Assembly (NCBI GenBank): GCA_027017505.1
Contig: JALUQR010000092.1
Coordinates: forward strand, 1-12,843
Source: a bacterium
GTDB lineage: Bacteria; Desulfobacterota; GWC2-55-46; DRQE01
Length of the DNA: 12,843 nt
Direction of reading: 5' to 3'
The notes beneath the pieces are model-generated. The model did no database searches, had not been told where the DNA came from, and worked only from the letters and a program-made list of their open reading frames with translations. The first letter of the stretch is position 1. Every line of letters starts with the position of its first letter. This document shows positions 1 through 7,089 of this stretch, piece after piece. The position numbers and the translations under genes were made by a program.

Positions 1-134
1 CCCCACTCTCTCTGCGGGTTTTCGACGAATGTCCTCTCTGCCACCTCTTTGGAGCCCGTGTTGACAAGACTTAAGCCAATGGTGGTGGTGCCGAGGTCAA
101 CGGCGATGGCATATCGATGGGTTTTGTCTTCCAT
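1..134 (-). CDS. ASKHA-domain protein, RACo/DUF4445-like (5' part; continues past left edge)
   Basis: Only the first 44 codons are in the window. From an ATG at 134 the product begins MEDKTHRYAIAVDLGTTTIG, and a few residues on it has ENPQREWG. The DLGTTT loop (residues 13-18) is the first phosphate-binding motif of the actin/Hsp70/sugar-kinase ATPase fold. Its combination with a following NPQxxxG resembles the reductive activators of corrinoid proteins (RACo/RamA, DUF4445), which use ATP to bring an inactive Co(II) corrinoid back to Co(I). Many RACo proteins carry a ferredoxin domain before the ASKHA domain; here the ASKHA motif begins at once, so this would be the short form. It starts 9 bp after the mlaD stop and is probably cotranscribed with it. 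No convincing Shine-Dalgarno is seen. Other ASKHA enzymes, such as a hydantoinase/BadF-type ATPase, cannot be excluded from this fragment. Confidence 0.6.
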   Translation of the reverse strand, partial: MEDKTHRYAIAVDLGTTTIGLSLVNTGSKEVAERTFVENPQREW

Positions 135-143
135 GGGTCGTCA

Positions 144-1598
144 TCAGAAACTTATTGGTGGGGCACTTGAGAATATGTACTTCAGGTCTTCATCGTCGAA
201 CTCGAAGCCGAGCCCCATGTAGGCCGATGCGAAACCCCTCTCATTTACGAAATCATCCATACCTGCAACAAGGAAGAGATACTTGTTGAGGTGATACCAT
301 GCCCCTGCCTTAAGGTGTATGCCCTCGTCTCTATCCAGGTCGAATGCCTCGAATGTGAGTCTCAACCTGTCTTTCATAAGGTAGTAATCGATACCCACAC
401 CACCTGTGGACTCTATTATTCCACCCCTCAAGGCAAGGGGGCCAAATCTCTTTGCTATCTGCACGGAGAACTTTATGTCATCGGTGGTCGTGGTCTCCTC
501 GACGGTAGTGGTGGTGTTGTTCTGGACGGTCTGTCTTGTCTCTGTGCTTACGGAGCCCCTGGGATCATCTACAACCTCCACAAGGTAGTATTTATCCCTT
601 CTCGGCTGTATCCTCAAGGAAAAATAGCTCTTGGTCTCACTGGCATCGAACAGGAACTCGCCCCTGTAACCAGGGTATATACGGAAGCTGTCTATCTTGG
701 TGAGGTATTTGTTTATACCCTTTACTGTCTTGTCTATGTCCTCGTAGAGTCGCGGGTCGTTGACGAGTTTGCCCAGTGTGCCCTCGCCTTCTTCTATCTT
801 TCGTGATACATTGCCTATGGAAGAGACGGTCTGCTTCACCTCTGGCGCAAGCTCATCAAGGCTCTTCATCACCATGTCGAGCCTTGCCGCTGCGCTTTTT
901 ACATTCTCTATGACACTCTCTATATCGCCACGGTGCTCTGTGAGTATGCTGTTGAGGGTGTCTGAGACCTCTCTCATCGAGAGCGAGAACTCCTCAAGGC
1001 TTGCCATCATAACACCCACCCTGTTCTCGTTCTCGCTTATTATGGTATCGAGCCTTCTGGTAATGGACTCTATGTTGACCGTAATGTTTTTGAGTGTCTG
1101 CTCGCCTTCCTTCCCACCGAAGACCTTCTTCAATGTTTCTGTAACCTCCTTTACATCCCCTGCGACATCCCCAAGCATGGTTACGAGGGTATCCACATCC
1201 GTGTAGGTGAGCACCCTTGTTATCTCCTCTCCATCCTTGAGAATAGGGGCAGTGGGAGAGCCTGGAAGAAGCTCTATGTATCTCTCACCAAGAAGCCCCT
1301 TGGTCTTGAGCACTGCGGTAAAGTCCTTTCCTATCTTGACCTGTGGTTTTATAAGGAGTCTGAGCTTCGCCTTGTGGTCTTCAAGGGTTATATCCTTGAC
1401 CCTGCCCACCTCCACGCCTGCTATCTTCACCGAGGCGTTCTTATCGAGCCCACCTGCATCAGTCATCCGCACTATGAGGGTGTAGCCCTCTTCTCTACCA
1501 AACTTCACCCCACCCACCCTCAATGACATGTAGACCAGTATCACAAGGGCTACGAAGACGAATATGCCAACTTTTGCCTCGCTACTGAGCCTGAGCAT
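144..1598 (-). CDS. mlaD: MlaD-like MCE protein with long C-terminal beta-rich domain
   Basis: This is a substrate-binding MCE protein of an Mla-type phospholipid transporter, anchored in the inner membrane and facing the periplasm. Residues 9-28 form one hydrophobic anchor. Residues about 37-113 are the MCE domain, with the typical VKIAGVEVGRV and a terminal GLLGERYIELLPG. Residues about 135-300 are long amphipathic helix, including GTLGKLVNDPRLYEDI (273-288), as in other long MCE proteins. After a Thr-rich linker (361-374), residues about 308-480 contain roughly ten to twelve short alternating strands and the protein ends in Phe, like many outer-membrane barrels. E. coli MlaD is about 180 residues, so this protein at 484 is far longer. 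The ATG at 1598 follows AAGGG at 8-nt spacing. mlaF lies 62 bp upstream. The MCE assignment is firm; a membrane barrel is my inference from strand pattern only. Confidence 0.9.
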   Translation of the reverse strand: MLRLSSEAKVGIFVFVALVILVYMSLRVGGVKFGREEGYTLIVRMTDAGGLDKNASVKIAGVEVGRVKDITLEDHKAKLRLLIKPQVKIGKDFTAVLKTKGLLGERYIELLPGSPTAPILKDGEEITRVLTYTDVDTLVTMLGDVAGDVKEVTETLKKVFGGKEGEQTLKNITVNIESITRRLDTIISENENRVGVMMASLEEFSLSMREVSDTLNSILTEHRGDIESVIENVKSAAARLDMVMKSLDELAPEVKQTVSSIGNVSRKIEEGEGTLGKLVNDPRLYEDIDKTVKGINKYLTKIDSFRIYPGYRGEFLFDASETKSYFSLRIQPRRDKYYLVEVVDDPRGSVSTETRQTVQNNTTTTVEETTTTDDIKFSVQIAKRFGPLALRGGIIESTGGVGIDYYLMKDRLRLTFEAFDLDRDEGIHLKAGAWYHLNKYLFLVAGMDDFVNERGFASAYMGLGFEFDDEDLKYIFSSAPPISF

Positions 1599-1660
1599 CT
1601 CTGATACCCTTGATGTTTAAACCCTTCTGTCCCACATTTTACCCCCCTAACCCGACATCT

Positions 1661-2407
1661 TCAAAACACCTTTATCGGCCCCTCTGCCCTGCCTTCGAGG
1701 AACTGCCTTAATACAGGGTTTGTGTTCTGCTTCATTTCTTCAACGGTGCCCTTCTCTATAATCTTTCCCTTGTGCAGCATGGCTATGGTGTCGGCTATCT
1801 TGTATGTGAGTTTTATATCGTGTGTTATGACCACATAGGTGGTCTCAAGGGCTCTCTGGGTCTCCAGTATGAGGTCTGCGATGGAATCGCTCATTATGGG
1901 GTCAAGCCCTGTGGTGGGCTCGTCGAAGAGCACAATCTCTGGGTCCATGACTATGGCCCTCGCAAGCCCCACCCTCTTCTTCATTCCTCCACTCAGCTCT
2001 GCGGGCATCATGTCCTCCACCCCGACAAGGCCCACCCTTCTCAACTTCTCTGCCACTATCTTTCCTATCTTCTCATGGGGCAGGTCTGTATGCTCCATAA
2101 GCGGAAAGCCCACATTCTCACCAACGGTCATGGAGTCGAAGAGGGCTGCACCCTGGAACAACATGCCGAAGCGTTTGAGTATCTCGTGAAACTCTTCTTC
2201 GTTCATCTTTGTTATGTCTTTCCCCTCGAACAGTATCCTGCCGGAGTCCGGCCTCAACAGCCCTATTATGTGCTTGAGAAGCACACTTTTTCCCTCACCG
2301 CTCCTTCCTATTATGACGGTAATCCTGCCCCTCTCTATGGTGAGGTCGACTCCGTCGAGGACCACCTTTCCGTTAAAGGACTTCTTCAACTCTATAATCT
2401 CTATCAT
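1661..2407 (-). CDS. mlaF: MlaF-like ABC transporter ATPase
   Basis: This is the cytoplasmic ATPase that drives the MlaE permease in phospholipid traffic between inner and outer membrane. At 248 residues the length is normal for the family. All nucleotide-binding motifs are present: Walker A GRSGEGKS (34-41), Q-loop Gln85, signature LSGGM (138-142), Walker B IVLFDE (158-163) followed by the D-loop GLD, and the H-loop His196 in VITHD. The short C-terminal tail after about 230 matches the position of the family's dimer-stabilising extension. Its ATG lies only 3 bp after the mlaE stop, and no strong Shine-Dalgarno is visible, so translation is probably coupled to mlaE. mlaD follows. The order E-F-D is the usual Mla/MCE order; no mlaC or mlaB is seen before the ASKHA gene. 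Confidence 0.93.
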   Translation of the reverse strand: MIEIIELKKSFNGKVVLDGVDLTIERGRITVIIGRSGEGKSVLLKHIIGLLRPDSGRILFEGKDITKMNEEEFHEILKRFGMLFQGAALFDSMTVGENVGFPLMEHTDLPHEKIGKIVAEKLRRVGLVGVEDMMPAELSGGMKKRVGLARAIVMDPEIVLFDEPTTGLDPIMSDSIADLILETQRALETTYVVITHDIKLTYKIADTIAMLHKGKIIEKGTVEEMKQNTNPVLRQFLEGRAEGPIKVF

Positions 2408-2410
2408 AAT

Positions 2411-3181
2411 CTAAAACATAATGGAAGTTAGTATGTAATCGAACACCAGTATGAGCACACAGCCTGTTACCACCGAATTTGTGGCACTCTTGCCCACCCC
2501 TTCTGCTCCACCTGTGGTGTTGTAGCCATGGTAACATGCAATAAGCGATATTATAAGCCCAAAAACGGCGGATTTCAGAAGGCCAACGAATATGTCATCT
2601 GCATTGACATAGTCCACTGTTCTTCCTATGTATACGCCGGGGTTTATATCGAGCAGCACAACCCCCACGAAGTATCCGCCAACCACGCCCACGAAGTCTG
2701 CCACTATGGTGAGAAAAGGCAGCATGCACACACCCGCCACTATCCTCGGCACCACAAGATACTTCACAGGGTTTATGGCCATGGTGTAGAGTGCATCTAT
2801 CTGTTCTGTAACCCTCATGGTGCCGAGCTCTGTGGCCATGGCAGAGCCCGCCCTGCCTGTAACCATGAGCCCTGTGAGCACGGGACCAAGCTCTCTTGCC
2901 ATGCTCAAGGCCACGGTTGGCCCCACAAGGCTCTCTGCACCAAACCTCTTGAGGGCGTTATAGCTCTGCATGGCAAGAACCATCCCTGTAAATGCCCCTG
3001 TGAGCACCACCACAAAAAGGCTCTTGACCCCTATGAACTCCATCTGCTTGAAGATATTCCTGAACTTGAAAGGAGGAAGGAACATGTAGTACACAGACTG
3101 GGCAAGCATTATGGCCATGCTTCCCATGGTCTTTATGGCCTTCTCCGTTAAGATGCCCAGTCTTTCGAAAAACTCTCTCAT
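2411..3181 (-). CDS. mlaE: MlaE-like permease of MCE lipid transporter
   Basis: This is the integral inner-membrane permease that dimerises and pairs with the MlaF ATPase and MlaD hexamer to move phospholipids. The 256 residues fit the family. An amphipathic N-terminal segment (about 20-48) precedes several membrane spans. The hallmark central stretch is present: ARELGPVLTGLMVTGRAGSA (95-114), then ATELGTMRVTEQIDAL (116-131). The late motif CYHGYNTTGGAEGVGKSAT (216-234) is also diagnostic. The ATG overlaps the alr stop as ATGA (4 bp) and follows AAGG at 8 nt, which suggests translational coupling to alanine racemase. Coupling alr with mla links peptidoglycan precursor supply and outer-membrane lipid upkeep in one transcript. 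Confidence 0.93.
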   Translation of the reverse strand: MREFFERLGILTEKAIKTMGSMAIMLAQSVYYMFLPPFKFRNIFKQMEFIGVKSLFVVVLTGAFTGMVLAMQSYNALKRFGAESLVGPTVALSMARELGPVLTGLMVTGRAGSAMATELGTMRVTEQIDALYTMAINPVKYLVVPRIVAGVCMLPFLTIVADFVGVVGGYFVGVVLLDINPGVYIGRTVDYVNADDIFVGLLKSAVFGLIISLIACYHGYNTTGGAEGVGKSATNSVVTGCVLILVFDYILTSIMF

Positions 3182-4293
3182 ACAGGTAGCCTTGGCACCC
3201 TGTGGGATATGTTACAGAGAACCTCATAGGGTATGGTGCCTGACTTCTGGGCTATCTCTTCTGCGGTAATGCTCTCGCCTTCCTGTGAGCCCATGAGCAC
3301 AACCTCCTCGCCTGGCTCAATCCCTTCCACCGCAGTGGCATCCACCATGGTAAGGTCCATACAGACCCTGCCTATAATAGGCACCCTCTTGCCCCTTATG
3401 AGCACCTCTCCCTTTCCTGAAAGCCCGTAAGGAAGCCCATCGCCGTAACCCATGGGGATGGTTGCTATAAGGCTCTCTCTGGTGGTAACGAAACTTCTGC
3501 CATAACTTACTGGAAAACCGGGAGGAACCTTCTTTACCTGAAGTATCTGGCTCTTGAGCTCCATAACCGGCCTGAGTACTATCTTATCCTTGAGCCTCAT
3601 GGAAGGATAGACCCCATACAGCATTATCCCCGGGCGCACAAGGTTGAAGTGGGACTCCACAAAGTCCACTATGGCAGCACTGTTTGCCATGTGTATATGC
3701 GAAGGGGCATACCCCATGCCCTGCACGATGCTCACCGCCTTGAGGAATGTTGCGAGCTGTTTTCTGGAATAACTTCGTTCCGGATCATCCACCTCTGAGA
3801 ACTGCGACAGTATGCCCTCTACAGCAAGACTGGCAAGGTTCTTGAACTCTCCGAAAAATGAGACCACCTGGTCCACGAAGAGCCCGAGCCTGCCCATCCC
3901 TGAGTCTATCTTTATGTGCACCCCCTTCTTTATCCCCCTCTTTTCGGCCCTCTTGTTGAGCAGAATGGCTGTATCCATGTCGAATATCACAGGGGTGATG
4001 TTGAACTCCATGAGGTCATCTATATCCGGGGGGTATATTCCACCGAGCACCACTATGTCTGCCTTTATCCCCCCTTCTCTGAGCCCCACGGCCTCGTCCA
4101 CAGTTGCCACACCGAAAAGTCTGCACCCTGCTTCTTCGAGCACCCCGGCCACCATGGTGTCTCCATGGCCGTAGGCATCTGCCTTTACCACCGCCATAAT
4201 CTCGGTGGAAGGCGAAAGCTTCTCTTTTATGCGTGCGTAGTTGTGTTTGATTGCCTCCCTGTTTATGAGTGCTACGGTAGGTCTTCCCTTCAA
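3178..4293 (-). CDS. alr: Alanine racemase (PLP-dependent)
   Basis: This enzyme interconverts L- and D-alanine in the cytoplasm, supplying D-Ala for peptidoglycan. The PLP lysine is Lys37 in AVVKADAYGHG. HMANSAA (201-207) and LVRPGIMLYGVYP (218-230) are typical PLP-barrel motifs. The catalytic tyrosine is Tyr264 in VSYGRSF, followed by IPMGYGDGLPYG (279-290) and GRVCMDLTMVD (308-318). The 371 residues match a full-length enzyme. The usual THFA-type motif reads SQFSEVDD (163-170) here, a mild variant. The start appears to be TTG at 4293, about 12 nt after AGGAG; there is no in-frame ATG upstream before a family-incompatible extension, and the next would remove the PLP lysine. A 98-bp gap separates it from rpoH. 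That gap holds only a weak candidate promoter (TTTACA with TATTTA at 18 nt) and no clear terminator. Confidence 0.95.
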   Translation of the reverse strand: MKGRPTVALINREAIKHNYARIKEKLSPSTEIMAVVKADAYGHGDTMVAGVLEEAGCRLFGVATVDEAVGLREGGIKADIVVLGGIYPPDIDDLMEFNITPVIFDMDTAILLNKRAEKRGIKKGVHIKIDSGMGRLGLFVDQVVSFFGEFKNLASLAVEGILSQFSEVDDPERSYSRKQLATFLKAVSIVQGMGYAPSHIHMANSAAIVDFVESHFNLVRPGIMLYGVYPSMRLKDKIVLRPVMELKSQILQVKKVPPGFPVSYGRSFVTTRESLIATIPMGYGDGLPYGLSGKGEVLIRGKRVPIIGRVCMDLTMVDATAVEGIEPGEEVVLMGSQEGESITAEEIAQKSGTIPYEVLCNISHRVPRLPV

Positions 4294-4391
4294 TTTATAG
4301 AAACTCTCCTTCCAGTAGTTAATATCAATTAAATAGCATTATTGAGGCTTCTCTGTAAAGGGAAAATTGGTATGAATATGGGGGGCAGTGG

Positions 4392-5198
4392 CTACCCTCT
4401 GGTAGTCGCCTCTGGCAGTGCCTTGAGGTTGAGGCTCTCTCTCAATTTCTTTATGGCAGCACTCTCTATCTGCCTTATCCTCTCTTTCGTAAGCCCCAGC
4501 TCATCGCCTATGGCCTGAAGGCTTGCGGGTTTTTCTGCCATAATCCTCTTCTCTATTATGTAGCGTTCCCTGGGGTTGAGCAGCGAGAGGGCCCTTCTCA
4601 CATCCTGTGAGAGCATAAAACGCTCCTGCCTTTCCATCACCATCTCTTCCTGTGAAGGAGCAGGGTCTTTGAGCAGTTCGATATAGCTTTTGTCCTCTTC
4701 CCCATCGCCTATGGGTGTGTCAAGTGAGAGCTCTGCCGATGTGGCCTCACCGGCCTGGACGCTGTGGGTATCCATATCCTCTGTCGTGGGCCGGGTGTTT
4801 CTGTAGAAAAGTCTTCTTTTAAGAGCCCTTGTGCCCCTTTTGACGAGCCCTCTGGTCTTTACAATGTATTCCTGTATGAACGCCCTTATCCACCATGCGG
4901 CATAGGTTATGAGCCTGTAGCCCCTGTAGGGGTTGAACTTCTTCACCGCCGTCATAAGCCCCATGTTGCCTTCCTGAATGAGGTCCTTGAGGCTGCACCC
5001 GTAGTTGCGATATTCAAGGGCTATCTTCACAACGAATCTCAAGTTGCTCGTTACAAGCCTGTGGGCGGCATGGATATCGCGCTTTTCATACCAGTTTCTG
5101 GCAAGCTCGAACTCCTCTTCTCTGGAAAGTATCGGAAATTTGTTGATTTCTGCAAGGTAACGCTCAAGAGAATCGCTTACAACAGGAAGAGCTGTCAT
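4392..5198 (-). CDS. rpoH: RpoH-like (sigma-32) RNA polymerase sigma factor with shortened region 3
   Basis: This is a sigma70-family factor closest to heat-shock RpoH. Region 1.2 is about 9-45 (SLERYLAEINKFPILSREEE). Region 2 is about 46-118, with LRFVVKIALEYRNYG and DLIQEGNMGLMTAVKKFNP. Region 2.4 has YAAWWIRAFIQEYI (99-112). The RpoH-box position reads ALKRRLFY (125-132). Region 4 is about 193-257, with LNPRERYIIEKR and the helix-turn-helix LTKERIRQIESAAIKKLRE. E. coli RpoH has 284 residues and this protein has 268. The shortfall falls between the RpoH box and the SLD segment, where the region 3 helix-turn-helix should be and where an acidic, Thr-rich stretch (134-155) is found instead. 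The ATG at 5198 follows a G-rich Shine-Dalgarno. The gene has its own promoter (5249-5276). An RpoS/WhiG-like assignment is less likely because of the strong RpoH-type N-terminal half. Confidence 0.85.
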   Translation of the reverse strand: MTALPVVSDSLERYLAEINKFPILSREEEFELARNWYEKRDIHAAHRLVTSNLRFVVKIALEYRNYGCSLKDLIQEGNMGLMTAVKKFNPYRGYRLITYAAWWIRAFIQEYIVKTRGLVKRGTRALKRRLFYRNTRPTTEDMDTHSVQAGEATSAELSLDTPIGDGEEDKSYIELLKDPAPSQEEMVMERQERFMLSQDVRRALSLLNPRERYIIEKRIMAEKPASLQAIGDELGLTKERIRQIESAAIKKLRESLNLKALPEATTRG

Positions 5199-5248
5199 AA
5201 CCTATCACCCCCCTCTTATGCCATTTTATATCAACCCTACATTAATAT

Positions 5249-5276
5249 AATATAGGTGCCTGGGCAAGGTTGTCAA
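5249..5276 (-). promoter_or_regulatory. Sigma70-type promoter for rpoH-alr-mla
   Basis: On the minus strand a perfect TTGACA (5271-5276) is followed after 16 nt by TATATT (5249-5254). A register with an 18-nt spacer and TATTAT (5247-5252) is equally possible. The -35 box begins 9 nt past the T-run of the atp terminator, so the promoter lies between atpE and the sigma gene. A sigma70-type promoter would give basal expression of this heat-shock-like sigma factor. No RpoH-type CTTGAA/CCCCAT pair was found here. Confidence 0.7.
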
Positions 5277-5285
5277 GAGGTATGG

Positions 5286-5327
5286 AAAAACTTGAAGGGG
5301 TGCACAAGGTCTCTGTGCACCCCTTCA
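5286..5327 (-). terminator. Intrinsic terminator of the atp operon
   Basis: On the minus strand, TGAAGGGGTGCACA (5314-5327) pairs perfectly with TGTGCACCCCTTCA (5293-5306), giving a 14-bp stem with a 7-nt loop. It is followed by AGTTTTT (T-run at 5286-5290). The stem ends 46 nt after the atpE stop codon. On the plus strand the same hairpin has no T-run, so it acts in the minus direction and separates the atp genes from the rpoH promoter. Confidence 0.93.
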
Positions 5328-5373
5328 GCTTCTCTATGCTCTACAGCCCTTTGAGGCCGATTTTTTTACTGTA

Positions 5374-5724
5374 TTACATGAACTTGTCGGCGAACATGAA
5401 CAGAAGCATGAAGACTATGACCAGCGCGTATATTGCCAGTGCCTCCATGATGGCCAGACCCAGGAGCATGGTGGTCATCAGTTTGCCTGCCATGCCGGGG
5501 TTTCTTGCCATACCCTCGCAGGCACCCCTGACTGCGTTACCCTGTCCTATGCCAGGCCCTATGGCTCCAAGCCCCACACCAAGTCCAGATGCCAGGAATA
5601 TGGCAGCGAGCACAAGACTGTTGCCACCCGCTGACTGCGCTGCCTCCTCTGCCGCCCATACAGCCGAGCTGGATCCAAAGAGGATGACCACAAGTCCCAT
5701 AAGTGCCAGATATAACCTTTTCAT
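5374..5724 (-). CDS. atpE: ATP synthase F0 subunit c
   Basis: This is the rotor-ring subunit of the F1F0 ATP synthase. I place the start at the ATG at 5724 because AGGAGG lies 8 nt before it; a GTG at 5733 would overlap that site. The 116-residue product has a signal-peptide-like leader (basic start, hydrophobic core, possible cleavage after AVWA at 21-24) and then two membrane helices. Helix 1 carries the Gly-rich GIGPGIGQG-like segment (GAIGPGIGQG, 53-62) and the loop has MARNP. The ion-binding carboxylate is Glu94 in IMEALAIYALVI. Compared with the Na+ ring of Ilyobacter tartaricus, Gln61 and Tyr99 are kept but the Ser and Thr ligands are Ala95 and Leu96, which favours H+. It follows atpB by 29 bp and ends the operon just before a terminator. 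Confidence 0.93.
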   Translation of the reverse strand: MKRLYLALMGLVVILFGSSSAVWAAEEAAQSAGGNSLVLAAIFLASGLGVGLGAIGPGIGQGNAVRGACEGMARNPGMAGKLMTTMLLGLAIMEALAIYALVIVFMLLFMFADKFM

Positions 5725-5753
5725 CAACTTCACCTCCTGTTTATTGAAAACTT

Positions 5754-6413
5754 CTAATGTGCCTCTTCAAGAGCACCGCCTATGTATGCCATGGCAAGTA
5801 ATGCGAATATAAGTGCCTGTAGTGCCACCACTATAACACCCAGCACCGTTACGAACGCCAGGAGCGGATAGGCATAGGGCATGAGGAGCAAAAGCACACC
5901 TATAAGGAGTTCATGCCCCAGCATGTTACCGAAAAGACGCATCGAGAGAGAGACCGGCCTTGCCAGATGCCCGAATATCTCTATTGGTATCATAAGTGGT
6001 GCCAGATACCACATTGGGCCTGTAAAGTGTTTTATATAGCCGAGTCCGTGTTCCTTAAGGCCCACCATGTGTGTGGTAACGAACACTATTAGTGCCAGCC
6101 CAAGGGTTATGTTGAGGTTTGCGGTGGGCGGCATAAGCCCCGGTATAAGGGCAAGCACATTGGCAGCGAATATGAATATGAAGAATGTGAGTATGAAGGG
6201 AACGAACTTTCTGCCCTTGTGCCCCATGACCTCATCGGAAAGATTTACGAATGTCTCTATCGTGAGCTCCACAACACTTTGAAGCTTGCCTGGCACAAGC
6301 TGGAGCCTGTTCTTGAGAAGCAGAGAGAACAGCATCAACCCTATGGCTACATAGAGCATGAGTGCCACATGCACTTCCAGACCGAATGTGGGAAGTATTA
6401 TGTAATGGTGCAT
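5754..6413 (-). CDS. atpB: ATP synthase F0 subunit a
   Basis: This is the stator subunit that provides the two half-channels for ions next to the c-ring. The essential arginine is Arg159 in SMRLFGNMLGHELL (157-170), matching E. coli Arg210. Glu168 aligns with E. coli Glu219, while the position matching His245 is Gly192, a known area of variation between lineages. Gln199 in ALQALIFALLAMAYI matches E. coli Gln252. The 219 residues with five to six membrane spans are a little shorter than the E. coli protein (271), mostly at the N-terminus. The ATG lies 1 bp after the atpI stop; GGAGG sits 12 nt upstream inside the end of atpI. Confidence 0.95.
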   Translation of the reverse strand: MHHYIILPTFGLEVHVALMLYVAIGLMLFSLLLKNRLQLVPGKLQSVVELTIETFVNLSDEVMGHKGRKFVPFILTFFIFIFAANVLALIPGLMPPTANLNITLGLALIVFVTTHMVGLKEHGLGYIKHFTGPMWYLAPLMIPIEIFGHLARPVSLSMRLFGNMLGHELLIGVLLLLMPYAYPLLAFVTVLGVIVVALQALIFALLAMAYIGGALEEAH

Positions 6414-6414
6414 C

Positions 6415-6837
6415 TCAGCGCCATGCCTCCCTGGTCATAATGAGCGAACCAAATATGGTTGCACAAAGAGGGCCTGAAAACCCTGCTATAACAGCCAGTG
6501 GATTCAGTCCCAGCTTCCATACAGAGAGTATCAGTAGCCCAACCACTATGGCAAACCTGACATAGAAGCGTGCCATTATGAAGATGCCCGCCCTCTCGGG
6601 TTCCATGGATATGGAGCGTGTTAGGGCCTGAAAGCTCAACCACTGGCTCAGCATACCTATGGCAAAGCCCATCGTGAAGGCCGCCACAACCTGTGGGTAA
6701 AACAGAAAAGATATTACCACACCCGCCACAAGGAATACAACATTAAGGAGAAATGTCTTCAGCCTCACCGAGTTTATAACAGGCAGTGCAGCTTTTCGGC
6801 CAGGGTCTTTAAAATCCATACTTTTTGACTGTAACAT
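6415..6837 (-). CDS. atpI: ATP synthase subunit I (AtpI family)
   Basis: This is a small membrane protein encoded ahead of the F0 genes. AtpI family members help assemble the c-ring or insert F0 subunits. Four hydrophobic segments can be read: about 25-43, 47-65, 83-101 and 107-128. The family assignment rests on length (140 residues), membrane pattern and position directly before atpB rather than on a strict motif. I chose the ATG at 6837 because AGGA lies 6 nt before it. An ATG at 6843 is too close to that site, and the one at 6819 has none. It overlaps the 3' end of the upstream atpZ-like gene by 29 bp, indicating translational coupling. Confidence 0.8.
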   Translation of the reverse strand: MLQSKSMDFKDPGRKAALPVINSVRLKTFLLNVVFLVAGVVISFLFYPQVVAAFTMGFAIGMLSQWLSFQALTRSISMEPERAGIFIMARFYVRFAIVVGLLILSVWKLGLNPLAVIAGFSGPLCATIFGSLIMTREAWR

Positions 6838-7024
6838 ATACATTCCTGAAGCCTGCTATAATACCCAGTATAAGGCATATTATGGTAAGCCATGGTTTTG
6901 TGCCCAGAAGCCCATCGAGATAAAGCCCTGCTGCGAGCCCGAGCAGTGTGGACACAACCATCGCTATGCCTACCGATGCGATAAGGGCAAGGCCCTTGAG
7001 TCTACCCTTCTTCCCCTCATACAT
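6809..7024 (-). CDS. AtpZ/AtpI-like F0 accessory membrane protein
   Basis: This 71-residue protein begins MYEGKKGRLKGLALIA and has two membrane helices (about 12-32 and 38-58), with GLYLDGLLGTKPWLTIIC between and in helix 2 and a GIIAGFRNVY turn. That pattern matches the AtpZ (AtpQ) family found before atpI and atpB, proposed to aid cation handling or F0 assembly. The open frame runs upstream to an ATG at 7099, but that codon lies inside the predicted -10 box, so the start at 7024 is preferred. No good Shine-Dalgarno precedes 7024. Instead, the 3' arm of a 9-bp leader stem ends 8 nt upstream, so initiation may depend on that structure. It is the first gene of the operon. Confidence 0.75.
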   Translation of the reverse strand: MYEGKKGRLKGLALIASVGIAMVVSTLLGLAAGLYLDGLLGTKPWLTIICLILGIIAGFRNVYVTVKKYGF

Positions 7025-7032
7025 AAAAACAT

Positions 7033-7073
7033 GCTTCGACCCACACTGCGCTAAAGAAACAGAAGGTCGAAGC
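7033..7073 (-). promoter_or_regulatory. Leader stem-loop ahead of the atp operon (possible attenuator)
   Basis: On the minus strand GCTTCGACC (7065-7073) and GGTCGAAGC (7033-7041) are a perfect 9-bp inverted repeat with a 23-nt loop. The loop contains a further CTG/CAG pairing. Downstream is ATGTTTTTATG, a five-T run that overlaps the approach to the atpZ-like start codon at 7024. Stem plus T-run in the minus direction resembles a weak terminator/attenuator or a translation-controlling hairpin. On the plus strand no T-run follows. The structure is certain as sequence; its regulatory role is inferred. Confidence 0.5.
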
Positions 7074-7089
7074 CCACATAGAGATGAGA

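Noticed and set aside
291..806. Plus-strand 171-codon open frame within mlaD, and similar plus-strand frames inside alr, mlaE, mlaF, rpoH and res
   Set aside because: They are antisense to genes with clear motifs, show unusual compositions (rich in His/Cys/Tyr or Ser/Thr/Pro), and lack ribosome binding sites or recognisable domains.
1617..1637. Seven-codon minus-strand frame (MWDRRV then stop) after a G-rich run between mlaF and mlaD
   Set aside because: Spacing from the G-run is only about 4 nt and the frame is too short to support; it could equally be the mlaF 3' leader. No evidence of a leader peptide function.
4376..4400. CCCCATAT on the minus strand upstream of alr, resembling an RpoH-type -10 box
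   Set aside because: No CTTGAA-like -35 box lies 13-17 nt upstream, and the G/C-rich run explains the match by chance.
5340..5370. Plus-strand GCC/GGC hairpin followed by seven T between atpE and its terminator
   Set aside because: The stem is only about 3 bp and there is no plus-strand gene upstream; the strong minus-strand hairpin at 5286-5327 accounts for termination here.
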